This document shows, in pieces, positions 1 to 9,600 of a DNA stretch of 64,000 bases. The position numbers and the translations under genes are program-made. Below the pieces are notes generated by a model. That model was not told the origin of the DNA. It saw nothing but the letters and a program-made list of their open reading frames with translations, and ran no database searches. Where the stretch lies: assembly GCA_947396885.1 (NCBI GenBank), contig OX377205.1, positions 27,963,899 to 28,027,898 on the forward strand, in the 5' to 3' direction. How positions within the stretch are numbered: position 1 is the stretch's first letter; every line of letters starts with the position of its first letter. Origin of the DNA: Heligmosomoides polygyrus polygyrus. Lineage: Eukaryota; Nematoda; Chromadorea; Rhabditida; Heligmosomidae.

Positions 1-504
1 TTAACGCAGTTTTCCAAAATACGCTGCTGATCGTAGAGCCTATTTCGAACTAACTGCCGCCTGATGTTATCGTTACGATTGCTCACTAAGATGACGTCGT
101 CCTGCAGTTGTGCCCTTACAACAACTCTTCGAATTTCAGCTATGAGTCTATTGGAAATGAATTGTAGGACGAGAGGTATATTGCCTTAGCGAGATCTGTC
201 ATGAGAGTTAGGGTGAGAACTTCTATGACGCCTTGAAACCCTGCAGCCATTCGAAATGGCTATATCTGAGGCTAATCGTAAAGAATCTTGACGTTCATTG
301 GGGCGCGTACACATATCTACTGCCGTTCGGAACATGTTGCTGACAACAGCACGTTTCATAGGAGCGGGATGCGCTGACCTTTATTCTTAAAAGCTCGTTT
401 TCCGATACCATTTCACGCTAACTATTCCATCACAGAACACTCTCACTTTCGTGTTTAGATACATGAGCTGCCCATTATTCGGAGTTTCTCGAGTCAGCCT
501 AATG
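1..504. other. No recognisable feature
   Basis: I see no convincing coding sequence, RNA gene or repeat structure here. Confidence 0.5.
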
Positions 505-750
505 TACTGAGATTATATGTTGTTACAGGATGTTTTGTTACGATCAAAACTCTTGCGCCAGGCGGGACTCGAACCCGCATCTTCTGCGTGTAAGGCGAAC
601 ATCGCTGCCCGGAAAGCAGAAGATGCGGGTTCGAGTCCCGCCTGGCGCAAGAGTTTTGATCGTAACAAAACATCCTGTAACAACATATAGCCTCTATATC
701 AGCCGCTCCAGGCTTAAACAAATGTGTTCAAGCATTGTACTGAGATTGTT
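505..750. repeat. Head-to-head foldback of tRNA 3'-half-like repeats
   Basis: Two inverted arms (about 515-600 and 610-700) flank a short spacer. Each arm, read outward, carries a T-arm with a 5-bp stem and 7-nt loop (GCGGGTTCGAGTCCCGC), then an acceptor-like CTGGCGCA and a conserved tail (GAGTTTTGATCGTAACAAAA, CATCCTGTAACAACATAT). In the right arm a CTGC/GCAG stem with a 7-nt loop sits where an anticodon arm would be. No D-arm or A box is visible, so this is a tRNA-derived repeat and not a functional tRNA gene. Related copies are at 34440-34705 and about 45650-45775. Confidence 0.75.
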
Positions 751-939
751 CGTTCAGTAACCTGAAACACTCATCCTTTTCGGGTTGTGCCGATGTTACG
801 ATGCAGCAGTAACCTATGTATCTGTGATACACTAGTGGTGAGCGGTCAAGCACCGGTTGTTCAATCCTTAGCGCCGGTCCTTGCTCTGTACTATATGAGT
901 AGGACGATGAGGTAGAGCACCAATAAAATCAATGCACCA

Positions 940-1015
940 CGTTCAGGCCTCAGAAGATGACGAAACGTCGAAACGTCAGACCCTGCTTAATAAAGATCCA
1001 CCCAAAAACTTCGTA
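940..1015 (+). ncRNA. Hammerhead-ribozyme-like / Penelope-type tail motif (candidate)
   Basis: The stretch CAGAAGATGACG followed by AAACGTCGAAACGTC resembles the short hammerhead motifs found in Penelope-like retroelements (variant of CUGAUGA, a very short stem II, GAAAC, then GUC). An A-rich TAATAAAGATCCACCC follows, as is seen downstream of such motifs. No Penelope reverse transcriptase or GIY-YIG coding sequence is visible nearby, so it would be an isolated tail. This is recognition by pattern only; the fold was not computed and a chance match is possible. Confidence 0.35.
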
Positions 1016-1546
1016 TTGACACAAAAACCGAACTGACTAATAACTGTTGGATACACCTGAAATATCTTCCATTGCATATTTAAAAAACTCACTGTGACAG
1101 GCTATTCCACCAGAAGTAGAATTTGTGAAAGCTTGAGGAGACCACTACAATTTTCGAGGTTTGTAATTTTATGAGCACACAATCTCCAGTACATATATAT
1201 TGAATCCGGAGCCAAATCTTTGATTAATCATTGAGGAGAATAACAGTTGACATTTGTACCATGAGGATCTTTATTTTATCATAACTATCAGAATCTAAAA
1301 ATGAAAAAGAAAGACTGATTTATCCAACTTTTGACATCGATTAGGTCACCCGTTCCGAGGTGCTCCACTGTTGGAGCCAACGCAACCAAATTAACCTTAT
1401 TGGATCGTTTTCTGTCCGTTTCGAGGAAGATGTGCTTGTCGTAGATCTCCACTGATACTTTAGCGTCAGCATTTGGGTGTTTTCCGTGCGATAAAAACAA
1501 GAGAAAAGATTGTGGGTTTTGTAATAGTAACTGTGTCAGCAGAGAC
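1016..1546. other. No recognisable feature
   Basis: Only short open stretches are present (the longest about 70 codons on the minus strand) with no family resemblance. The region abuts the foldback element that starts after the TTA at 1547. Confidence 0.45.
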
Positions 1547-2900
1547 TTACCAGGGAATGCCGTCAGCTTCCCATGGAACTTCGGATTGGGACCTATATCA
1601 CGTGAAAGAGCTCGAGACGCTGATCACCGATATGTAGACCAAATTTGCTAAGTGGATCCTCTAAGCGAGTTATGGCCGGCGGAAGCCGCGATGTCTTCCT
1701 TGTGTTAGGCGCGCTCAATCAGCGTTGGGCGCAGTATTGCGCTGTAATCAGCGGTTCGGCTATCAGCGTCGTCAACAGCGGCGGCGGCGCAGTGGTAGAG
1801 TGCTCGCTCCAAGGGATTGGGTTCATTGGTTCGGTTCCCGCTGCTGACGGCTTTTTTGCATTTTGTGCATTTTGTGACGAGGACCTATAATCTCATTTTG
1901 TTGTGGTGTGGTGTTTCCGGTAAAATGTTTTATTCATGACGTGAAGCAAGTCAGAAATTCAAATCAAAACAAAATAAAAAGTAAAAATGAAATCGAAAAT
2001 CTATAAAACTTAATAGACATAATAAATAAAAAGTAAAGGCACTAGTTAAAAGTTCCGACTCCACCGACAAGACTTCGGTCGAAAAATTTTTTTTTCGCTG
2101 AAACTTGGTCTAGTTATTTGGGGTGCTGGTCCCGAATCTGACATCCATTTTTCACGATTCGGTCGGAGACCACTCATACCTTTAACAAGGGTGGTCCAGG
2201 CAGAGCCACCGATTTCGCTGAGACTTCGTCAGAGGAGTTGCCTGGGGTGCTAATTACGAATCTGACATCCGTTTTCACGATTCGGTTGGAGACCATTTAT
2301 ACCGTGGCTACAACTGCTCAGCCGAAGTTGTGTCGGTGGAGACGGAACCTCTAACTAGTGCCCAGCGAAATCGGTGACTCTGCTTGGACCACCCTTGTTA
2401 AAGGTATGGCTGGTCTCCAACCGAATCGTGAAAAGCGGATGTCAGATTTTTTTTCGACCGAAGTCGTGTCGGTGCAGTCGGAAATGCAAAAACGTAAAAC
2501 GTAAACGTAAATGCAAGTCGCCATAAGCCTTGCGCTCAAAAATGTGCTAAAAATGAGATTATAGGTCCTCGTCGAAGATAGATCACAAAATGCAAAAAAC
2601 CCGTCAGCGGCGAGAACCGAACCAACGAACCCAATCCTTTGCTGCGAGCACTCTTCCACCGCGCCGCCGCCGCTGCTGACGGCGCTGATAGCCCAACCGC
2701 TGATTTCCGCGCAATACTGCGCCCAACGCTGATTGAGCGCGCCTAACACATGAAAGACATCGCGGCTTCCGCCAGCCATAAATTAGGAGAACCATTTAGC
2801 AAATTTGGTCTACATATCTGTGATCAGCGTCTCGAGCTGTTTCACGTGATATAGATATCAATCCGATGTTCCATGGGAAGCTAACGGCATTCCCTGGTTA
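1547..2900. mobile_element. Foldback DNA element, long TIRs, flanked by TTA
   Basis: The element runs from CCAGGGAATGCC to GGCATTCCCTGG and is flanked on both sides by TTA (1547-1549 and 2898-2900), a 3-bp duplication of the type made by PIF/Harbinger transposases. The terminal inverted repeats are about 340 bp (about 1550-1890 and 2560-2897) with scattered differences. The middle contains a second inverted pair (about 2117-2215 against 2361-2449) and a partial direct repeat of the same motif at about 2253-2302. Open frames of 60-140 codons in the arms mirror each other and look like shadows of the repeat. No transposase is present, so it is non-autonomous. Confidence 0.8.
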
Positions 2901-3337
2901 GTCCTGAGTCGTATCAATTACTGTATGCACCTTTCTTCATCGCTATGAAGACAGTCACTCAATATGTATTTCTGAACTACAATGGACTATGCAAATGTGT
3001 TTTCGGCTTCAGTTTAGGGGCACTTCAGAGTGTAGTATAATTTTAAGCACCACTGGAGTGGGGACTAAACATAAGTCCAGCAATGGCTCATTCTTTTGGA
3101 GCCTGCTATGGTGTAATTGACTGTTCCGAAAGGATATGTAAAAACGATTGATTCAAATCTAATGCATGGTTGCAGAGCCCCGCCTTTACCTCTTGTGTGT
3201 TCCGAGAGTGGCTTCAGGCATGGTGTTTGCGGTCATAGTGTTTGTGGCCATAATTCCAATTCGATCAGCTGCCTTCTAACCGGGGAACCACCTGAAGAGT
3301 AGGTCTCAACCGCCGATGCGACAACCATTTACACGTC
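2901..3337. other. No recognisable feature
   Basis: Anonymous sequence between two foldback elements; only a 61-codon open frame without resemblance to known families. Confidence 0.4.
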
Positions 3338-4155
3338 GAATGGACACTTTTCAAATCCAAATAGACACTTTTCACGTTGAAATGAACATTTTTCTAAGCT
3401 AGCCTAAGAATGTCGAAAAACTTCCAAACGAGTTTCTTACAGGCTAAACTAAAAGCGAAAGGAAAATTCAAGGACTGTTCAAGGAAAATTTGGCATAACA
3501 ATTTTTGATTTTTTTTAGTTTAGAGGAATGAGTGTAATAATTTTGCAAAGTGTGTGTTTGTTGAGAATAAAACAATAAATTTAATTTTTTTAAATTTTCA
3601 GTTTTAAAGCGCAACAAGGCTGCAACCATTGACTGCATTAAAAGACCAGATTGCGCCATGCACTCGTAAAGCTCGTTGTAATTTTTGTTTAATTCATAAT
3701 GCTTACAAAAGATGTTAGAGTGAGAAAATGCGTGTTATTTACAATTGTTTTTTTTGCTGAACCGTTTACAGGTGTGATACTCCTTGCAAGCAGCAATTTT
3801 GCTATCAATCGAATAAAAATCGCGACATCATGGGCGAGCACTTAGCGCAATCCCTTCTTTTGGCACTATAAAATTACCGCCCTTCCGCTTTTTACTACAA
3901 AATTTTATCATTATTTCTCTACAAAAATGAGAATTTTATAAAATTTTAAACTAAGTGTTCACTTATAGGGTGAGTGACTAAAACCTTCAAAGAAGACATA
4001 CTAAAATTTGCCTTAAACAAAAAATTTTTCTAATTTTTTGGAGAGTATTTAGTTTGATGTAGAGGAAGCCCACTTCGATTCGGCAGAGTTCGCTATGATT
4101 TCAAAAGTGTTAAGCTAGCTTAGAAGAGTGTCTATTTTGACTTGAAAAGTGTCCA
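3338..4155. repeat. AT-rich foldback (MITE-like)
   Basis: Imperfect inverted ends face each other: GGACACTTTTCAAAT and AAATAGACAC on the left (about 3340-3375), then TCTAAGCTAGC at about 3393; on the right their complements TTAAGCTAGCTTAG, AGTGTCTATTTTGA and TTGAAAAGTGTCCA (about 4100-4155). The interior is AT-rich without a transposase. The left arm carries an extra duplicated AGTGTC-type unit. The same GAAAAGTGTC motif recurs at about 18430-18460, perhaps a decayed relative. No target duplication was resolved. Confidence 0.55.
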
Positions 4156-4719
4156 ATTTGATCAGAAAATGGTATATCTGGGTCAAATTCGCATCCCTCG
4201 AAGAAATAACGAACTTCTAAACGAACTTTCTTTCTTAACCTGAGTACGATGTTGAGCACTGTTGGGGACAACGAAAGCTGCACCAAGGAAGCGGAGTGGT
4301 GGAGGACGGAGAATAGCTAACACCTTATCACTCTTTGACTTCATTGGTTTCTCAAAGCCGAGTGTCGTTCTGTCCGCCAAGTGGATAGAGAAGTCGTCCC
4401 ATGTGCGGAAAGCCGCGGGATTGGATCCCCTGAGGAGGGTGTCTACTGCTTTTTGCAAACCTCATGCCCATGAGAAGGGTGCTTGTGATGACAAAAGTCA
4501 TCACTGAACAACCAGTCACATGTTTTCACTATGAAGCGTACATGGCGGCGATGCTATATCCGCATTTGGGATGCACCGTGTTTTCTGTTTGACCGCAATA
4601 CCGGAGGCACTTTGGACTTGCTTTGGCTAACCAATGGATATAGCCGGAGTATTATTTTTCGAAGGCAGGCCTGATACTAAATTGTCGACCAGGAGGGATT
4701 GAAGGCTTGGCGGCGTTAT
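4156..4719. other. Unassigned stretch with overlapping short open frames
   Basis: Two opposed open frames of 80-90 codons overlap at 4183-4507. Neither resembles a family I know. They may be remnants of a mobile element, but I cannot support a function. Confidence 0.3.
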
Positions 4720-4814
4720 GGCCCATGCACACTTCTGCGACAGCGCGACGCGGCCATGATGAAGCATAGGACCGCGACGGCCGCGGCGCGCTGTCGCAGA
4801 AGTGTGCATGGGCC
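4720..4814. repeat. GC-rich palindrome
   Basis: Twenty-eight-base arms (4720-4747 and 4787-4814, sharing CATGCACACTTCTGCGACAG and its complement) enclose a 39-base GC-rich loop containing CCATGATGAAGCATAGG. A similar loop motif (CCATGATGAAGGATAGGG) and AAGTGTGC arm recur at about 16755-16800, so this is probably a repeat family. It lies just upstream of the RTE fragment. Confidence 0.75.
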
Positions 4815-4959
4815 TTGTCTCAACCATCGTGCCGCCGCGCATCGGCTCAAGTGAGAACTAGGGCTTACCCGAACAAAGAACTTGAATTCGAGATGACTAA
4901 TCGGACGTCAGGTCATGTATAGGGGAGCGTTCTGCTGCAGCTGTATCCTCGGAGACGAC

Positions 4960-5356
4960 GATTATGAGAGACGGACGTGCTTCTGATGCCAAATTCTAGC
5001 TTATCAGAGCGAACACTTCCGAATGCTCCAGCTACGTGTATCTGGGTCATGAAGTGGACATGGCGGACGATCTAGTGCTGGGCAGGAGGAAACGAGCGGC
5101 TTATGGAGCTTTCAAGAGCGTCGATGAAGTTTTGAGGAAGGGAAAAGACGTACGTATTCGTGCTCACCTTTTCTACTCCACTGTCCTTCCTCAGAGACCT
5201 CGGCCATTCGGAAGCAGGATAAAGACGTGTTCAGCGCCGCGCAAAGAGGAACCGATAGGACGATGCTCAGGATGACACGACTCATTTAGGCTTTTGGAGT
5301 GCCGAGCTTCGTCGACGTTCAGAAGTTGGAAACGGTGTTGCATCGGCCAAGTAGTC
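4960..5356 (+). pseudogene. RTE-clade LINE reverse transcriptase, 5' part of split copy
   Basis: The reading frame CSSYVYLGHEVDMADDL, then RRKRAAYGAFKS and RAHLFYSTVLP, is the conserved region downstream of the RT active site in nematode RTE retrotransposons. It continues in shifted frames through IRKQDKDVF and SAELRRRSE to 5356, where a CR1-type LINE interrupts it. The rest of this RTE copy resumes at 9315. In-frame stops (for example before LIRANTSECSS, and the TAG inside the target site) show it had decayed. The endonuclease and RT core motifs are not present upstream, so the copy was already 5'-truncated. Confidence 0.85.
5349..5356. repeat. Target site duplication, left copy
   Basis: AAGTAGTC here is repeated exactly at 9315-9322, flanking the CR1-type LINE. 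Removing the element and one copy leaves a continuous RTE alignment across the junction. Confidence 0.85.
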
Positions 5357-5468
5357 TCACTCATTTGGCCTGTCCGTCACGGCGAGCGGCGGCGTTCCTT
5401 CGCTGATCTTCGACAGCTCCCTCGTCAGCTCATCGTCTACCTATTCGTCCATCTATTCCGCTGCCGAT

Positions 5469-6304
5469 ATGGAGACACCTTTAGGTGCTCCTAATGCGCA
5501 CCGCCGAAAGCTGCCTGCTAAAAGACCGCTGATTGACTCTTCTGGTTCGCCGTCCGCTTCTGTCGACATCGATACGCCATTGAATGCGTTGGTCAACGAC
5601 AATTCTGTCCCCGGTTACCTGCGGAGTGTCGTTTTATTCCTGGTCGAGGAACGAAAACGTCTCAGCGACTTGTACCGTGAGTTGCACGAGGAAGTCACAT
5701 ACTTACGTGCCGAGAACACCAAGTTAAAGTCTTCGCAAGGCGACAATTCACAGACCACCTCGACGCGCGATGACCCACCTGCCCCGTCGATGGTTTCGCC
5801 TGCTGTCGACCCTCCAGCCTCACGTATGAGGACGTTGAGCGTGCTCGCTCCTTGATTATCGCGGGAATTCCAGAAAGCAGAGCAGACTTAGCATCGATAC
5901 GAGTTGTACACGACTTCAATTGCCTACGTGAGATCATGGATTTTCTGAATATTGATTGTTCGATCGTTTGTGCCTATCGCATGGGTCGTTTCAATCAAAG
6001 CTATCCCAGGTTGTTAAAAGTAGTTCTTCCTGCGTCGTTTTTTGCAAAACAAATGCTGCGTCGAGCACCACACCTTCGTTTTTTCAAGGCAAAAGGCCTC
6101 TACATCAGGCCGTCCCTTCCTAAAGAGGAAAGGGACAGGCTTAAGCGTGAGCGTGAGGCTCGCCGCAGCACCGTACATTCGCAAAACTGCAATGTTCATG
6201 GTCCTGGTAGCAGACCAGTGCAATCATGTAATGATCCTCCAGTTGTAGCGCCTTCTTCAACTCAGGATGTTTCTCTTGCTTCCGGTAATCAATTAAACGA
6301 CTGA
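5469..6304 (+). CDS. CR1-type LINE ORF1 protein (one frame break)
   Basis: ORF1 proteins of LINEs bind element RNA as multimers. The first part (5469 to about 5825) has an unstructured N-terminus, then a heptad-like coiled coil around residues 55-85 (EERKRLSDLYRELHEEV, LRAENTKLK) and a Ser/Pro-rich linker. The second part (about 5825-6304, another frame) begins VERARSLIIAGIPESR, goes on with YRMGRFNQ, RLLKVVLPASF and LYIRPSLPKEERDRLKR, and matches the RRM-like and C-terminal region of CR1/L1-type ORF1 proteins. The frame changes near 5825, where the first frame runs to a stop at 5855; a single indel or sequencing error would explain it. The ATG at 5469 is the first good start. The stop at 6302-6304 overlaps the open part of ORF2 by 16 nt. 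Confidence 0.75.
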
Positions 6305-9135
6305 ATTCTCGTCGGACTGTGGTTTCTGGACTGAAATGCCTTGTCTCTAATATTCGATCACTAGTTAAGAACAAATTATCTCTTTTATTTTTGTTGAAAA
6401 TATACAATCTTGATGTGATTGCGTTAACGGAAACGTGGTTGAAAGCTTCCATCGAAAGCGAGCCTCTTTTAGGTGACCTTCTTTCTCAGTACGAATTCAT
6501 TAGGTGCGATCGTCCTCGGAAAAAGGGAGGTGGTGTAGCTCTATTAATTAGCAACACCCTTTCCCCATGCGTTGTTTTCAAAGAATCAGTACCAAATAGT
6601 TATGAGTTGCTCTGTTGCGACCTCTTTCCTTATCTTAATGCTGTTCGCTTTGTCGTTGTTTATAAAGCACCCTCATGTCCATCTTCCTCTGCTGACAAGC
6701 TGATCAAGGCTCTGAGCGATATTATTTCTTGTGAACAGGAAACTATTATTACTGGTGATTTTAATCTCCCGGACATAGATTGGATCGCCCTCCCTGGTCC
6801 GACTGCCAGCTCTTCTTTCTCCAAAACCTTCACTCAGTTTTGTGCCACTTACAGTCTTCATCAACTCGTACGCAGGGAGACACATGGGTCACACATTTTG
6901 GACCTTGTTCTTACCACTGAGCCTGCTATTGTTAACCGAGTAAAGGTTGAAAGTCCATTGGGTTCTTCCGATCATTCTACCGTCAGGTTCTCTTTAAGCA
7001 TGCGCAATGACAATCCTAAGTTCATTTTTAGAAGAAACTTCAAGTTCGCCAACTACCAGGCAATCAAGGATTATTTGCAGAATGTAGACTGGTACGGATC
7101 CTTTGCAACTGTCTCTACTGTTGACGCGATGTATGAGTTGTTGATCGCCATTCTGAACCACTGCATAGAACTATTTGTCCCACTTGTAAAAGTACAACTA
7201 CAACAAAGATATCTTCCACCTTATTTACAAACGCTATTCTTAAAGCGCTCTAAGTCCTGGAATATTGCAGTTAAGTCTAATAGTCGAGGAGACTGGGATG
7301 CGTTTTATAGTATCAGCAACGCGTTCGAAAAGAGGCTGCGGAAGTATAATAGTCACAGAGAGAATAAGATCATTGACTCGAGGAGTAAGCTTGCATTCTA
7401 CAAGCTGTTGAACACCAAACTTAAACGCAACTCGAAGATAGGTACTATTCAGTCCGATTCTGGCGCACTAATTGTAAGGGATGATGACAAGGCAGAAGTA
7501 TTTGCAGATATCTTTGCACAAGTTTACAGCCGAGGCTCTGATAATCAAGATAGTCTAGATCAATTGTCTGGTCACCCACTGTATCCTGTAATGGATGACT
7601 CTGTGTGGTTCCATGCAGATGAAATTCTTTCCTTGTTATCAAAGTGGCCTAACTCTTGCAGCGTTACGCCTGACGGAATTCCCTCGCTCTTTTTGAAGGA
7701 GGTGGCCCCAGTTCTGGCAAGACCACTGGAATTTATCTTTAACTTAAGTTTCACCAGAGCCGAAGTCCATTCTAGGTGGAGAACTGCTTTCGTCATTCCG
7801 ATACCAAAAAAACCCCCAGCCAACTCTCCCCACAGCTACCGTCCTGTTAGTTTGACTTCAATCCTTGCAAGGATATTCGAAAAGATCCTCAAAAACCGGA
7901 TAGAAACTCATCTTCGAGAACATTCTATTCTGTCTCCATATCAACACGGGTTCCAGAAGGAAAGATCGACGGTAACTGCTATGCTTCAGGCCTTGAACGA
8001 ATGGACTCTGTCTCTAGAAGGAGGGAACCCGGTAGATGTAATATATCTAGACTTTTCGAAAGCTTTCGATAGAGTCTCGCATGCGAGATTAGTCCATAGG
8101 TTGAAAGCAATTGGTATCCATCCACGGATAGTGGCTTGGCTACAATCCTTTCTTTGTGATCGGACCTTTAAAGTACGTGTCAATTCCTGCCTCTCCACTG
8201 TCAGGCATGCATCTAGTGGTGTACCACAGGGCAGCGTATTATCCCCTTTATTGTTTAACATCTATACGTATGACCTGCCTTACTTAATTATTAGTAACGG
8301 TGTCAAATGCTGTGCTTTTGCCGACGATCTTAAAATATTCAACTCTGTCCGCTCCGCGGATGATCGTGCGGCCCTACAAAATGCACTTAATGTGGTCGAT
8401 CACTGGGCTACTCAGTGGAAACTTCCGCTTTCCAGAGAAAAGAGCAAAGTTGTTCACTTAGGTGGCAATAATCTTTCTTTCAGTTACAGCGTGGATGGCA
8501 TTCTTATAGAGGAAGTAGACCAAATACTAGATCTTGGCTTCCTTATAACAAAGGACCTTAGCTTTGACCTACATTGTGAAAGAATTGCCAATGCAGCGAG
8601 TAGGATTGTGTACAATCTATTCAGAGCTTTAACAACTAGGAATACGATAACTTATTTGAGAGCATATAAAACCTACGTGAGACCCTTATTGGAATATGGG
8701 ACGGTGATCTTAAATCCGTTCAAGAAGAAATTTGTATCTAAACTCGAAAGCGTTCAAAACAGTTTCACAAGAAAACTCATGATTCGAGCTCTCGGTTTTG
8801 CATATAACAGGATCCCATCGTCTCATGAAAGAAATTCCAATTTTTGTCTCGAGACTTTAGCTTATAGAAGGAAAAAGCATGACCTGATCTTGTTTCATAA
8901 AATCCTGCACGGCAAATGCGACCTTCCCTTGGATATGTTTTGCGTACTGAGAAGGTCTGTTACTAGAGGAGGCTCGCGAAAAATTAGCTTTCCTAAGGCC
9001 AGGCTTAATTGTAGGTACCACTTTTTCACTGATAGGGCTGGGACCTCATTTCTTAAAATTTCGAAAAAGCATCAGCTCCCCAGCAGTTTGACATTATTCA
9101 AGGCCTCTTTGGACAGATATCTCGGTCCGACGTAA
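6289..9135 (+). CDS. CR1-type LINE ORF2: endonuclease and reverse transcriptase
   Basis: A long uninterrupted frame encodes the enzyme for target-primed reverse transcription. Counting from 6319, an apurinic-like endonuclease fills about residues 5-225 (ALTETWL near 35, GDFNLPDIDW near 145, SSDHSTV near 216). The reverse transcriptase follows, with YRPVSL near 507, DFSKAFDRV near 578, SSGVPQGSVLSPLLFNIY and the active site FADD at 667-670, then the thumb and a C-terminal region ending HQLPSSLTLFKASLDRYLGPT. All catalytic acids are present. The frame is open from 6289 but has no ATG before the endonuclease domain; the first in-frame candidate near the start is GTG at 6319. Translation probably depends on termination-reinitiation or frameshifting at the ORF1 end. 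No stop or frameshift is visible. Confidence 0.92.
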   Translation, partial: SIKRLNSRRTVVSGLKCLVSNIRSLVKNKLSLLFLLKIYNLDVIALTETWLKASIESEPLLGDLLSQYEFIRCDRPRKKGGGVALLISNTLSPCVVFKESVPNSYELLCCDLFPYLNAVRFVVVYKAPSCPSSSADKLIKALSDIISCEQETIITGDFNLPDIDWIALPGPTASSSFSKTFTQFCATYSLHQLVRRETHGSHILDLVLTTEPAIVNRVKVESPLGSSDHSTVRFSLSMRNDNPKFIFRRNFKFANYQAIKDYLQNVDWYGSFATVSTVDAMYELLIAILNHCIELFVPLVKVQLQQRYLPPYLQTLFLKRSKSWNIAVKSNSRGDWDAFYSISNAFEKRLRKYNSHRENKIIDSRSKLAFYKLLNTKLKRNSKIGTIQSDSGALIVRDDDKAEVFADIFAQVYSRGSDNQDSLDQLSGHPLYPVMDDSVWFHADEILSLLSKWPNSCSVTPDGIPSLFLKEVAPVLARPLEFIFNLSFTRAEVHSRWRTAFVIPIPKKPPANSPHSYRPVSLTSILARIFEKILKNRIETHLREHSILSPYQHGFQKERSTVTAMLQALNEWTLSLEGGNPVDVIYLDFSKAFDRVSHARLVHRLKAIGIHPRIVAWLQSFLCDRTFKVRVNSCLSTVRHASSGVPQGSVLSPLLFNIYTYDLPYLIISNGVKCCAFADDLKIFNSVRSADDRAALQNALNVVDHWATQWKLPLSREKSKVVHLGGNNLSFSYSVDGILIEEVDQILDLGFLITKDLSFDLHCERIANAASRIVYNLFRALTTRNTITYLRAYKTYVRPLLEYGTVILNPFKKKFVSKLESVQNSFTRKLMIRALGFAYNRIPSSHERNSNFCLETLAYRRKKHDLILFHKILHGKCDLPLDMFCVLRRSVTRGGSRKISFPKARLNCRYHFFTDRAGTSFLKISKKHQLPSSLTLFKASLDRYLGPT

Positions 9136-9314
9136 AGTTTTGTCTGCAATTTTAGCAGCATAATACATTACATTTATTTTCGGCTGTTCGTTTCCTTTGT
9201 AGTTACTTTCTCTTCTTCTTTTCAATAATGTTAGTATATTTTGTGTTCGTTATTCACAGGGTTGCATTGTTTGGCATGATGTTATTCATGTAATAAATAA
9301 TAATAATAATAATA

Positions 9315-9600
9315 AAGTAGTCGAAAATGAGGCGAGCCGGCCACGTAATGCGCGTTGCAGACACCCGCTGGACGAGAGCCGTCACAGACTGGATTTCGCG
9401 GGATGTCAAGAGAACGCCAGGACACCCACCAACGCGTTGGTCGGACTTATTCGTGAAAGTTTTGCACGAACAATGTGACGCTCTTCGTGTCTCTCATGCG
9501 AGTAGGATTCATTGGTACACTCTGACACGCAACTGGAATGAATTGAGACGCTTGAGGAATTCGATGATCAACTGCACGACATGTGACACTTAGGAAGGGT
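9315..9600 (+). pseudogene. RTE-clade LINE, 3' part of split copy
   Basis: After the second AAGTAGTC (9315-9322) the RTE frame resumes: MRRAGHVMRVADTRWTRAV, then DWISRDVKRTPGHPPTRWSD and RIHWYTLTRNWNELRRLR, the conserved C-terminus of nematode RTE ORFs, with a stop near 9591. It is the continuation of the fragment ending at 5356. The element's 3' end is not resolved. Confidence 0.87.

Larger units (their letters stand above)
5357..9314 (+). mobile_element. CR1-type LINE, nearly full length
   Basis: About 3.96 kb non-LTR retrotransposon with a 5' untranslated segment, ORF1, ORF2 and a 3' tail of TAA repeats (about 9291-9314). CR1-clade LINEs typically end in short tandem repeats and not poly(A). 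It is flanked by an 8-bp duplication and sits inside an older RTE LINE. ORF2 is open over 938 codons, which suggests a recent insertion; ORF1 has one frame break. Confidence 0.9.

Noticed and set aside
530..760. Open frames of about 75 codons on both strands at the left tRNA-like foldback
   Set aside because: They mirror each other because of the inverted repeat and follow the tRNA-derived sequence; no coding signal.
1645..2795. Open frames containing MAGGSRDVF on both strands
   Set aside because: The same sequence read in the two arms of the foldback element; no family resemblance.
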